Assembly: GCA_001683735.1 (NCBI GenBank)
Contig: LUGG01000011.1
Location: 1,364,001-1,428,000 of the forward strand
DNA: 64,000 nt
Origin: Grifola frondosa
Lineage: Eukaryota > Basidiomycota > Agaricomycetes > Polyporales > Grifolaceae
Direction of reading: 5' to 3'
Part shown: positions 22,593 to 33,806 of the stretch, piece by piece
Position numbering within the stretch: the stretch's first letter is position 1
Layout of the letters: each line of letters starts with the position of its first letter
Notes under the pieces: generated by a model
Told to the model about the DNA's origin: nothing
Database searches by the model: none
What the model saw: the letters and a program-made list of their open reading frames with translations, nothing else
Position numbers and translations under genes: made by a program

Positions 22593-23906
22593 ATGTCCAA
22601 GAAGAACGACGACAAGAAGAACATCGTCATCGTTGGCGGCGGTCACTCAGGCTCGCTCCTTGCGCGCGACCTCTCCACTAAACTAGACGCGTCGCTGTAC
22701 AACATCATCCTCATCAACGAGCGCCCATACTATGTCATCCTCATCGCCGGTGCCCGCCTGAATGTCACCTCAGAGGGCGCTCTCGAAGACAGGGCCTTGG
22801 TCCCGTATGACAAGCTATTCATTAATGGCAACGGGACTGCCAAGGTCGGCAAGGTCACCGCCGTTGAGGAGGCGACACCTGGAAAGGGCGGCGAAGTGGT
22901 TTTGGAGGATGGCGAGAGGATTCCATATACTGTGCTCGTCCTCGCGTCCGGCAGTTCATGGCCTGGCCCTCTCAACTTCCCCCAGACTGATGCCGACGTC
23001 CAAGCGCACATCGCCAGGTGGAGGAAGACCTACGAGGCGGCGAAGCATGTGGTTGTAGTTGGCGGTGGTGCTGTTGGCATTGGTGAGTGTTTGATTTACT
23101 TGCCGTATCGTCATTGGACTCATTGTTACTGCTCTGCAGAGACTGCTGGGGAAGTGAGAGATGCCTGGCCCGACAAGAAGGTCACCATCGTGCAGGGCAG
23201 CGACCTCCTACTGAACCCGCCTACCCCGACAAGTTCCGCAAAGACATCGAGAGGCGCGTCCGCCTGCAAAACATCGAGATCATCTTCAACGAGCAAGCAG
23301 GCGAGATCCCTCCTCCTGGCACACTCGGTCTCACCCTGAAAAGCGGCAAGACGATCCCGGATGCTGATCTGGTGGTGAGTGTCCCCCTTCCATATCTTGC
23401 CTCGCGGGTCCTCAAGCTGAGCGGTTACCAGGTGCCTGCGTTCGGTCCGCGCGCAAACACTGGGTTCGTGGCGTCACTGGGCTCGGACGTGCTTACAGAC
23501 AAGGGCTTCGTGAAGGTCAAGCCGACCCTCGAATTGCCCGCACACCCCGGCGTATTCGCCGTCGGCGACATCATCGAATGGAACGAGCAGAAGCAGGCTG
23601 CGAAGGCCGGCGCCCACATTGCTGTCGTGGCTGCGAACATTGTTAGCTTCCTTCAGGACAAACCGCTGAAGAAGGAGTACAAGGGCAGCCTGGAAATGAT
23701 CGTGATCCCCGTGGGCAAGGTTCGTGCTGGTGTTATTATCTTGCAGCTGGTTGATTGCTGAGCTTTTTTTTTTCGCTTTGCTGCAGAACGGCGGATCCGG
23801 CTACTTCGATGTGCTCTGGGGAATCGTTGTCGGTGATTTCATTACCCGCCTTACAAAAGCGAAGGACCTGTTTGTGACCAAGTCGAGATCAGCCAGAGGT
23901 TACTAG
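22593..23906 (+). CDS. FSP1/AIF-like FAD-dependent NAD(P)H oxidoreductase
   Basis: This pyridine-nucleotide disulphide-type oxidoreductase is about 380 aa. Residues 9-24 form the FAD-binding NIVIVGGGHSGSLLA. About residue 155 is the NAD(P)-binding VVVVGGGAVGIE, split by an intron. VFAVGDI near residue 300 is the C-terminal FAD motif. The end NGGSGYFDVLWGIVVGDFIT is typical of the FSP1/AMID subfamily, whose members reduce quinones. Introns fall near 23081-23140, 23374-23432 and 23719-23786. Around 23213-23222 one base seems missing (LLLNP-AYPDKFRKDIE changes frame), which would break the protein if real. Start chosen at MSKKNDDKKN because it directly precedes the FAD motif. Confidence 0.85.
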
Positions 23907-24240
23907 TTAGGAAATCCTGGGCGCCAGTACTAGTACTAGTGTTTGTGGCAAGCGTATGGTTATGTAATCTACTAGTTTATCGTTGGTTTTTGACTACTCT
24001 TGGTTAGTTTTTTCTTTTCTCTAGATATTATCATTGATATACCTCAGAAGTGGATTTTTGTCGTCCGTCATGTCTTCACTGTGCATGTAACACATCAACT
24101 TCTTTTGCAATCTGGAGAGTGAGTTGATTTCGGTTCTTCTGGTGTTCGAGTCGCACCGGTACCGCGAGCCATGACTCGGCGTTTGATCTACAAAAACTAA
24201 GTGATGATTGTCTATTGTTGTAGAGATCCTTTCGACGAAG

Positions 24241-25998
24241 ATGACACAGGGTAAGCTCTGCTGCTTTAGCAAATTCCTCGCAGTAACTTACATTGCTCAT
24301 AACGCAGATAAAGGCGAAATTCGCCCAGAAAGGCTCGCAAAGAACTTGCCAAATGGTGCTCTCTCCGCTCCCCTTGGGCATGCAGCCCCACTAACCATTT
24401 TTTGTAGCAGCGTTTGGGCTCACCATCGAGTCTCGTGTTCGGCTCCTTCCAGATGAATTAATTGTTCGGACGCCCCGTCGCATCCCACTTTCTATCCTCG
24501 ATGCCACAGTTCTCCGCTTCGCTCCCACATGTGCAATATGGATATATGATCAGCCGGCCAACTCACAAGGGCAAGCGGCGTTGGCTACCCAGCAATTGTC
24601 ACTGTCACTGCAGAAGACTCTCAACGCATACCCTCAGTGGGCTGGTGACTTGCAATGGGAGCCTTGCAACAAGCACGCTCCACATACTCAGCGTTATGGT
24701 CGCCTCAACATTACCTACGGGACCGCTTCCGACTCCGGGATCGAGCTTGTTATTGCGAGCTCTCCGCAACCACTTTCTTCACTCGTTCCGAGCACTAGCG
24801 AGCGCGTCAATATCGGCACATGGAATGCCGCGAATTTTCCAACCACGGAGCTGCATTCATTCACGACACCGCTAGCTTTGCATGGGGAAGGGCGTGCCCT
24901 GCCTTGTGTCATGGTGCAGCTCACGACCTTCGGGTGCGGAGGCGTCGGGATTGCCGTCAAATGCGCACATGCCGTCGCGGACGCACAGGCGATGATAAAC
25001 TTCGTCAAAGACTGGGCCGCTGTCAACCGCGCACTGCTCTGCGGCGCTCCCCTCCCATCCCTCTCTCCAGTATTCGAGCCACAGTTGCTTGACGGCGCTG
25101 CAGCCGGGAACATCGACGCTGTGGAACCTGATCCTGCGTTCATTCGGATCTCGCGTTCACTTCCAATGCATAAATACGACTTGTGGGCGTCCGCACAGGG
25201 GTGTCCATCTTTCATGGTTTCAGAGACGCGTATCCCGCCGGAGGTAGATATTTCATCTATCGGGCAATTAGGCAAACCCTTGCCCTGGTCAGAGTGGGAT
25301 GTCGCAGCGCCTATTGCGCACTACCTGCTCTACTTTAGCGCGGATGAGGTACAGCGCATTCGGGAGGAGGTGTCGTCCAGTTCTTCAACGACGCGCGTAA
25401 GCCGTCTTGATGCGCTACTTTCGCATGTATGGGCGCTCATAATCCGTGCACGGGGGCTGGAGCGCGATACGCAGGCAGCGCACCTGGCCGTCACGATCGG
25501 CTTGAGGAACCGTCTGTCGCCCCCACTTGCACAGACATTCGTCGGCTCCCCGATCGTGCTTGCGCGCGTGACGCTCACCTGCGAAGAGATCACGCAGTCG
25601 CCCGGAGCCGCCGCGGTCGCCATCCGTTCGGCGGTCGTCCAGTTCGATTCGTCCACGCTGCCTGCGCTGCTGCACGATGTTGCGTTCGAGGTGAGCGCAC
25701 AGCGGTTCTGGCGCGCGTTCATGGGGCGGAGGAACACGATTGTGACGTCGTGGTTCCGTCAAGACGTGATGCTGTTGATTTTGGTGGAGGGGCGCCTCCG
25801 CGGTACGTCGATGCTGTGATGCCGAGCGTAGATGGATGCTTGCATGTCATGGAGGCGGGAAATGGGGGAACTGCTGGCGTTGATGAGACGATGGCTGAAG
25901 ATGGTATGTGCGTGTCGTTGCACATCGCTGAGGATGTGATGCAGAGACTCCTGGTTGATCCTCTACTGAGGAAGTACCGGAAAGCGGTTGGGATGTGA
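24241..25998 (+). CDS. BAHD-like acyltransferase (transferase family)
   Basis: This is a fungal member of the HxxxD acyltransferase family (BAHD/trichothecene acetyltransferase-like, PF02458), which moves acyl groups from CoA to alcohols or amines. A 10-nt first exon (24241-24250, MTQ) joins across a 160-bp intron to FGLTIESRVRLLPDELIVRT. The catalytic motif HAVADA lies near residue 170. The second family motif appears as DFGGG (usual DFGWG) near 25,780, but in another frame: one base is missing near 25,766-25,769. The C terminus then runs to RKYRKAVGM at 25998. It is either a gene with an assembly indel or a truncated enzyme. Its neighbours suggest a tailoring role. Confidence 0.8.
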
Positions 25999-27236
25999 AT
26001 TAGCGGTTTGATTTGCAAGGGGAGTAGGGACGTTGGTAGCTGTTGGTCACTGTAGCAATGGTCTGCAGCAAATCGACGTCAGTTGTCGATCACAACATTG
26101 GTATTAAGTCGGGATGCACAGCAGGTACTCATGTCAGATCTTTCAATCACTATTGCCGGGACGAAAGAGTAGATTCGGAGGCAATGTGATATGTTCCTCA
26201 GGAGTTTTTCCTGGTAGAAGTCTGTACCTAGAAAGGCAACTCCAGTGGTTATATATGGATCAGCGGAGAACTGATCTATACCACAGAAAGAAGACGCATG
26301 ATATAAATCAGAAGCCCAATACATAGTAGCTGCTCGTGTACTCGCCTTGTCTGACTGCAATCAACGGCCTGGATTCTCCATGATGACAGCCCAGGAAGGT
26401 ACCTGGCTCGGCAATTTTCCCGAAGATTATGACTTTGAAATAGTAAGATGGACGACAATTAGCCAGGGAGTATATCCATCTCCACATAGAAAATGGGGTA
26501 CAGAGCCCAGTCCCCGGTGAATCGACGAAAACGAGCCGATCAGATCCGGCAAAGCGAGCTAGAGTCACGCGCTCTGAATGATACACTGTATCGGGCTCTG
26601 AAGGGGTCATTTCTGCAATGAGGTCTGGCGTTCAGCGTGAAAGACATTCGGAGAATACCTGACATTCACTAGAGTGCAAATCCATTGGAGACACCGAGAT
26701 TTGTAGTTTGCTTCAGGAGTGGCTTCGCCTTTCCGATGGTGGAACTACTACATGCAAGCACGGTCTAGCCGATCACACAAAACCAGATTTAATTATTTGC
26801 TTATAATCGAGACTCATGCCGAGCGGAGGAGGCGACATCACGCATACGTGCCGATTCTTTACTTCGCTGATACCTATATCAAGGAAGGTTAATGTATGCA
26901 TGGAAGGCTGTCAATAATGTGTGAAATGAGATATCCAGCAAACACACTTGCTATTTGCTCAGCTTTCGTCCGTAAAGTGTGTGCGGACTAACAGCATATA
27001 TCAATCAAATGAGGCAAGTGATCACGTCGAGACAGTGTGCGCAAGCAAAACTCTTTATTTTGCCGCACGATGCCTGAACTGTTGGTATATAACCAGATGA
27101 TATCAGTGCCGTGGAGCACGTGGAAATTTCGATGACCAAAGTACACAAACGCACCTCTATGACGAAAATTGGACATTTGGCGTCTAGAGTTCGGTATCAA
27201 GTGGACACCGGCATGAATCCGTATTCGCATAATGCT
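25999..27236. other. Intergenic; 3' flank of F-box copy D
   Basis: No gene is supported. The end of the stretch (about 26,835-26,950) carries the 3' flank block of the F-box duplicons. 27,061-27,236 resembles the corresponding region after copy B. Confidence 0.4.
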
Positions 27237-28618
27237 TCAAAAATCCATAACCACCGAGATATCTTCTTTTGGCGCCTTGTCTACAACAACTTCGCCACTC
27301 CCCGTGGCAAGCACCTTCCAGAAAAGTGGTTCGGCGTCATTGATTTTAATGGCAATGCAGCGAATAGAGGGATGTGATGCGATAATTTGGGAGGCGAGCG
27401 CTTCGGGACCACATTGTTGGACGAACATTATGTCTGTCATGGTTGTGTGAATATTGAGCTTGAGCATGAAGTGGGTGAGCGGAGAATGCTGTAGCAATAA
27501 CTGAAACGTATTCTATGAATCACATCATGGTATCAGCAACAAGCCTTCTGAAAGCATAATGCGTCGCACTTACGAGGGCGATGGGGTTCCGATCGAAGTA
27601 TATGAGGTGGATCGTGCATCGCAGATAGGTCAACCGCGCCGCCACTTCATCCGAAAGACAGCGAACACTTGGAAAAATGTCATTGAATACAATATCGATC
27701 TGGGACGGGCGACAGTCGGATAAGATATCGGCCACCAATTCGTGATTATGGGAATACACGAAGATTTTCACGCAACGAATTGGACACGTCAGGCCAAGAC
27801 TATACAAATCGAGCGGCCATCCTGTGAGACGATCCAACGACGTCCATCCACCACCAGCAAGCTGGACAGAGCGGTTCAGCTGACGATACCGATCGTTTTC
27901 CGCATTCAGATGGTCCATATCACGAAGTATGGTGAGGTCGGTGAGATTAGGGAAAATTCGTGCGGTGAGTGCCAGTGGAGGGTAATTAATCGTAGAAAAC
28001 GAAAGTTTCCGTAGTCGCGGAAACTGTAGCTCAGATTGGAATGCGATATTAGAAACCGTGAGGTCTTCAAGGGTGGCAGTGCTGTGAAGTAATGTGGCGA
28101 GATCCAGTCCAATTCCGTCATTGCATCTAAAGAACCTGAGATCGGCTCTGACAAGCGGTGACTGCATTTGCTTCAGCATTTTGTACAGAGGGTCCTGCGC
28201 CTGGAAAACTGGGCCCTCATTCCAACACATATGGAACTCCTTTATGGATGTCAGCGACGAGCATGCTGCCTGGAGACGATGATCCGATTTTAGCAGATCA
28301 TAGCAGCTGAGGTGAAGCGTCTGCAAACGAGATGCGTGTGTGAGAATTTCGACTAGCTGACTGATAGACTCAGATGATGGCATGGGGTAGAATCCAGCGA
28401 TGGAGAGGTGACGGAGGAAAGGATACCGGAAAGGAGCTTGCGTAACCATGAATGCACAGAAGGACTCTAATTTTCTGGTATTGTAGAGATACACATTGAA
28501 TTTCAGCATGTCGGACGCCCGCGTGATTGAGTGTGTGACAAGTGCTCATAACACGAAGCAAATCCCGTCGAGGGAGGAAGGACAATATGGTGTATATAAC
28601 ATCGAAACCAAGGTCCAC
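27237..28618 (-). pseudogene. F-box-like leucine-rich protein, copy D (one frameshift)
   Basis: This is the least damaged copy. From 28,509 down to about 27,575 runs one uninterrupted frame of about 310 codons (FNVYLYNTRKLESF … RLTYLRCTIHLIYFDRNPIAL). An intron (gtaagt…tcatag) and an intact C-terminal exon ending at 27237 follow. The F-box-like start (DVIYTILSFLPRRDLLRVMS) is in another frame because two bases are missing near 28,510 (VRH-LLKFNV). Its 5' flank (…tttcaatcagaaggcta…) matches copy E but not A-C, so D and E form a subgroup. A candidate exon 1 lies near 28,690-28,745. Confidence 0.7.
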
Positions 28619-29059
28619 TGTCGAAGACAGACTAAAAGATTTGTTTTTAATTCAACCTAAAATATCATGCAAGAGACATAAAGTATCACCTTTCAATCAG
28701 AAGGCTACTATCTGGTTCGCGAGATTGCATTTGAATCTCCATGGATTAGGGCCGATGCGTTAGAGAATGAAGAGCCCCCGACACGAACTTGAGCTCAGGA
28801 GTGATGGTGGCGCTAACTATCAACAGCTGCCACGTGACATACATACTGCACGGACCTGCGTGCATATTAACCTGCACGACATTGGAAACTACACGCACTA
28901 CAGAATTTCGGTAAGTACATATTCCATCGAGATAAACTGCAGGAGTTTCTGGCCAAGCGGCTGGTTAGGTGACCGGCCGAGAGTCCAGATTAACCAGCGG
29001 CTGAATCATAATCCGGCTAATCTGTGCTTGCAATCGTGTCCACGTACTACAAGTTCGCT
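28619..29059. other. 5' flank of F-box D / promoter of the aldo-keto reductase gene
   Basis: About 28,830-29,045 matches 38,640-38,860 (gagtccag…ataatccgg…gtgtccacgta), a segmental duplication that extends beyond the F-box gene. No other gene was found. Confidence 0.5.
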
Positions 29060-30708
29060 ATGCTTCCGCGATTCTACAAACCAATCCCTCAAGACGAAGG
29101 CATAGCCCTTGACGAACGGGCGAGAGCGCGTCATCGCGACACGAAGGACCTCCTGCTGCACTTCCTCACTGTTGCTGCAGTCATGTGTGCCACCTACGTT
29201 GGCGTGAGGTTTCTCGTGCGGGTCGGCTCAAAGTTGCGTTATGGCGTTCCCTGCCATGGTGTTCATCGTAATTTGTCGTCGCTGCCTTCCCACTTCACTT
29301 TGCCCTCGGGAGACGAGATCCCTTCTGTTGCTCTCGGTATGTCAACCGTTGGTGTTGCCTTAATCGCGCGCACTGATTCTTAAACCGTCGTAGGGGTATG
29401 GCAGGCAGACAGAGGCGAGGTCGGGGCTGCTGTGAAGACGGCACTTAAGTCAGGGTATAGGCATATCGATGGTGCTTGGGCTTATCATGTAAGTTGCATC
29501 ATTATAGATAACATTCGCATGGTGTTTAAATGTCTTCCAGAATGAGGAGGAGGTCGGTCAGGCCCTCAAGGAAAGCGGGGTTCCGCGCGATCAGGTTTGG
29601 CTCACTTCAAAGGTGCGTCTACGCTGGAATTTATCCGTAGGCCGGGTATCAATATCACCTGCTTGGCAGCTGTGGAATGCGTTCCACGCACCAGAGGATG
29701 TCGAGGCTGCTCTTGATGATTCCCTTCGTAAACTGGACACAGAATACCTTGATCTGTACTTGATCCATTGGTATGCTGTTCACATTGTCTTTCACTCGTA
29801 TAACGCTCATATATTTCCAGGCCTATTGCTTTCAAGAAGGATTCAATGGTTTTTGATGAGGCGCTCACCGCAGATCCGTACCCGACATGGCAGAAGCTCG
29901 AGGAAATGGTGGAAAAGGGTAAGGTCCGCAACATCGGCGTCAGCAAGTGAGTACGTCTTAGTTGATCCTAAGCTGCAGACAACTCACCTGTGGATTTAGT
30001 TTCAATATAAAGAGGTACTATACGGTGATTCGCGATTAGATGCATCGGCTAAGATGGTCATGCGCAGGCTTGAGAACCTCACTGCGAACCCGCTGAAGTA
30101 CCAGCCCGCCGTCAATCAAGTCGAACTCAACTACTGGAACCCTCAGCCTGAACTACTCCAGGTCTGCCGATGTCTTACAATCTTGTCGGTTTTATTTGTT
30201 AAGCATTGTATCTTGTTCATAGTGGGCTAAGGAACATGGCATGCTCCTGGAGGCATACTCTCCGCTAGGCAATAACAAGAAGGTGAAGGAGACGCTTGCC
30301 CTACCTGAAGTGCATGGAATCGCGAAAAACTTGGTATGACGCCTGCCCAAGCTATCATCTCGTGGCATGTTCAAAGAGGATAAGTAGTGATACCTGTAGC
30401 CTGAGAGTGGCGAGCCTGCTCTGATTTAGCTGACGCAACGTTTCAGACCGTCGTGCTACCGAAGAGTGTTACCCCATCTCGTGTGATGGAGAATTTCCAA
30501 AGTACATGTCTTGCTTTCCAAACTCGCCGCTATCGCTAATTTCGCCGTTTTAGTATCCAAGCTGCCGGCGGAGCTTTTCGACAAGCTGGAGAACGCTGCC
30601 ACTGCACACCCTCCCCAGCGCGTTGTGAATCCGTCCAAGACATGGGGCCTTGACTTTGACATCTTCGATGATGATGGTCCCCTTTCAGAAGAGAATATTT
30701 CGGGGTAA
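29060..30708 (+). CDS. Aldo-keto reductase with N-terminal membrane segment
   Basis: This NADPH-dependent reductase of carbonyl compounds has at least eight exons. The start [20 protein letters not shown] leads into a hydrophobic segment ([21 protein letters not shown], residues about 31-51) that soluble members lack. The core has [13 protein letters not shown], the catalytic Asp/Tyr in [11 protein letters not shown], Lys in LTSKLW, His in LIHWPIAF, the VRNIGVSNFN strand and [12 protein letters not shown]. It ends at 30708. Two lesions: a run of five A at 30325-30329 needs a sixth to keep [16 protein letters not shown] in frame, and the following donor reads AT (30380-30381) instead of GT. 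Either a young pseudogene or affected by sequence error. Confidence 0.85.
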
Positions 30709-31312
30709 TAACAGCAATGGGATGGTCGAAACCGTAAGATCACACAATTATAGCACCGGTTGTTCCACTTGTGTACTTTAATCTTTTCAGTTCGTAAACG
30801 CTGGAGTTGATATTTATTGTCAAATATCTTGTGGAATCGACTCCAACTGACATTTCGAAACTGACCAGTTCCCGAACAACAGTACCAAATGTGGGTGAAT
30901 TACATAATCAGCGCCACATCGGCTCGGCTCTCAGGCCTCAGGGCTTGGTCTCTTGTTTCCCACATCCTCCTCACCTTTCTAAATACCTCCAGACCTCGTT
31001 ATTTGCAGCACAACTGCTACGTTTTATGCACCATTCCAACACAAAGAGTCGAGAGGGTTTATCAACTACCTCCAGGCGAAATGGAGCTCACCCAAGGGAC
31101 CGTCCGAGGGTGCCGGCTATTGTGACTCACAAGCAGGTCGGAGCAGACGAAATCGTTCACGAACATCACGAAGGTCTCAGAGAGGGAGGCCTTGGACTGC
31201 AGCCGTTGCCACTTTCGAGAGCTATGTCCGAACCCGAACCTGAAGACGTCTTTCAGAGCTCTCCAATCCCTCTTCATTTTCGCAGAGTGACATCTCCGAG
31301 TCAGATCTCTCC
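30709..31312. other. Intergenic, 5' region of the kinase gene
   Basis: An upstream frame starting MSEPEPEDVF at 31224 could be a first exon joined to the kinase by a short intron (possible acceptor tcgcag near 31,287), but the donor is poor. Nothing else was recognised. Confidence 0.4.
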
Positions 31313-33384
31313 ATGTCGCCCGCCGCAATGTTCCTCTCGTCATTCAGCCCCTCGTGCTCCAGCTCTACGCCGCTTCCAGATGCCGAAGGAGAAGTTGTAT
31401 CCGGCTACTTGCTGGGACCCATTATAGGATACGGGGGCTTCTCGATCATCCGACGTGCTTCTTCTTCACAAGGAGGAACAGTCGCCATCAAAATCGTTCG
31501 GAAATCAGATATCGCAAAGCAAGCAGACCCTGCGCTTGCTCGCAAGCGTCTCAATCACGAGGCGACGGTATGGGCTTCTCTCAGCCACGAACACATTCTC
31601 CCGCTGTTCAGTGTGACTCATACGCCGTACGCTTTTCTTCATACTCTCTACTGTCCCGCCGGCAGCCTGTTTGACATTTTGAAGAGAGACGGTCGTCCGG
31701 CACTACCGCAGGATGACGTGGGAATGATGTTCAGACAGGTGGTGCGGGGGCTGCGGTATTTGCATGAAGTGGCGGGGTATGTGCACGGGGACATGAAACT
31801 GGAGAATGTTCTCGTAGACGAGATGGGTGTTTGTAGAATCGGGGACTTTGGAATGGCACGCATGATCGGCGAGATCAACGACGGCGATCGCTGGTCTGAT
31901 GAAGATGAAGGCGGAAGAAAGCCAGACGGTATGCAGAAACCCCGAAGATCCCATGGCAAACAACTCGGGATCCCCATACATCTATCTCTCATACGACACC
32001 ACGGTGGTCCTCGTCATCGAATATCCAGCCCGCTGCCTGGCTCTTCAACACCGCCATCTGTTTCACCCAATCGAGGGTATCATCCGGGTTCTCTCCCTTA
32101 TGCATCACCGGAACTGCTCTTGCCACCCAGTTCCGCAAATCCCTACGTCGCGAATTCCGCACAAGATATTTGGGCGCTCGGTATAATGTTATATACCCTT
32201 TTGACTGGCCACTTACCGTTCATGGACTCATATGAGCCCAGATTGCAAATGAAAATCCTACATGGTGCTGTGCTTAGATATGGAAGTCGCAAGCTATTTG
32301 AACCACGTTGACGAGCTATTACATCATAAAGGCGTATTTGACATGCCTCAGGATATTGGCCGCAGCGCGGAACGTGTTCTGCAAGGCTGCATTGAGCGTT
32401 CGGTTCCTAATCGGTGGACCATTGCAATGGTCGACGAGGTAGCCTGGGGAATCGGTTGGGGCTCAGCTGGAGACGACGTAACTCCACCTCCGGAGCCCAG
32501 ACCTTCGCGGGTGCCTTCGCGGTCACGATCGCGCTCTGAGAGGTCACAACACGACCATGGTGCTATAGACGACGTTGACAGCGTCCGCTCGTCTTCGCGA
32601 GCTGCGCGTTCCACCAGCCGTTCGATGTCGGCCGTGCGCAGTTCCAGCCGGAGCGCTTCTCGGCCTCCGCCGCACCACCCTTACGAGCCTTATCATCACC
32701 ATCATCTCAGAGATCAGATTCCACATCCACAACCCATTCCTGCCAGCTTATCGGCGCTCACGAATTCCATCCTACGCACTAGCTCCAGCTCATCCTCCAC
32801 ATCCTCGTCTTCCGTCCCAGCGGATTCTGCTATCGTTCTCACACCCAGCCCATCCCTAGACGCACAACGCAACCGCGGCAGGCCTCCGAGGTCCCGACCA
32901 CATCGGCCAGGGACCGGATCACCCTCGCGCTCCGCGAGCCCATATGAGCTCCCGATGACCCCAAGGGACCTCTCGCAAAACTCCGGCCCATACACACAAA
33001 CCGCCTCCTCGAGAGTTCGAGGCCTCTGGATCTGCATCAGGACTTGGAGAGCTCGATGTAGTCGACGAGCGGTGGCCGACGAATCTCGAGGTCGAAGAAG
33101 ACAGCAGTGAATTTAGGAGCCGCAGGGGTGGCTCAAGGCGTAGCTGCTCGTGCACTCGGGATGGGAGACGGAAGGGACTAAGGCCAGACAGCATGCCGCC
33201 GGTTCCGTCGTACGCTGTATCGTGGTCGCTTTCGAACGTGCGTGAGGACAGCTGGTACACCGCTCCGGGATCTGCATCGGGCTCGACGCCGAAGCCTATT
33301 TCCTTGACACCGGGTACGAGAAGCCGCAGTGTCGACCTCAATGTACAGCGGCGAGGCACACATGCGTGCAACATCGAACCTTAA
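31313..33384 (+). CDS. Serine/threonine protein kinase with Ser/Arg-rich tail
   Basis: The kinase domain runs from about residue 30 to 350: glycine loop IGYGGFS, VAIKIVRK lysine, VHGDMKLEN catalytic loop, DFG in IGDFGMAR, SPELL in place of APE, and DIWALGIMLYTLLTGHLPF. A 67-bp intron at 32265-32331 is supported because it joins KILHG to VFDMPQDIGRSAERVLQGCI. The tail (from about 32,460) is low-complexity, rich in Ser, Arg, Pro and His. Frame 32,332-33,107 stops early, but the next frame continues to a natural-looking end at 33384, so a 1-nt insertion or 2-nt deletion near 32,950-33,010 is likely. HRD is HGD, as in a few atypical kinases. The start at 31313 is the first in-frame ATG; an upstream exon is possible. 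Confidence 0.75.
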
Positions 33385-33806
33385 TCTGGCTGTTCCACCT
33401 CGAGCCCGTGAATATATATATTATTGGTGAACGTCCTCACATTTTGATACCCTTTGTATCAGGTTGCATTTACGTGTCGGAATTCACAGTCAACAATCTT
33501 TACGACCTGGGTTTTATTTAGCTGCTGCACGGCTGTAATGGTATGTTCTCGGAGGTATTCGGTGTAGTCGTATGATGTCTGTCATGATATTTATGTATGA
33601 CCCTTGTTCTTTTTGTATATCGCTGTCTGGTACGTCTTCCTTTCGTTGGAAACGCATGATGTTGTCACAGTTTATATCGTAGTATATGTAGCATTGGATT
33701 AATGATTATCGTCCAAATTATCCCCATTCTGTTCACGAGTCACAGTTGAAGGACAAAAAATCTGAAGAAACAGACAACGAAGCAGTACGTAACATCAAAA
33801 AAGCGA
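33385..33806. other. Convergent 3' ends of the kinase and ssr4 genes
   Basis: The kinase (plus) and ssr4 (minus) converge here. AT-rich sequence with no open frame; presumably both 3' untranslated regions. Confidence 0.5.
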
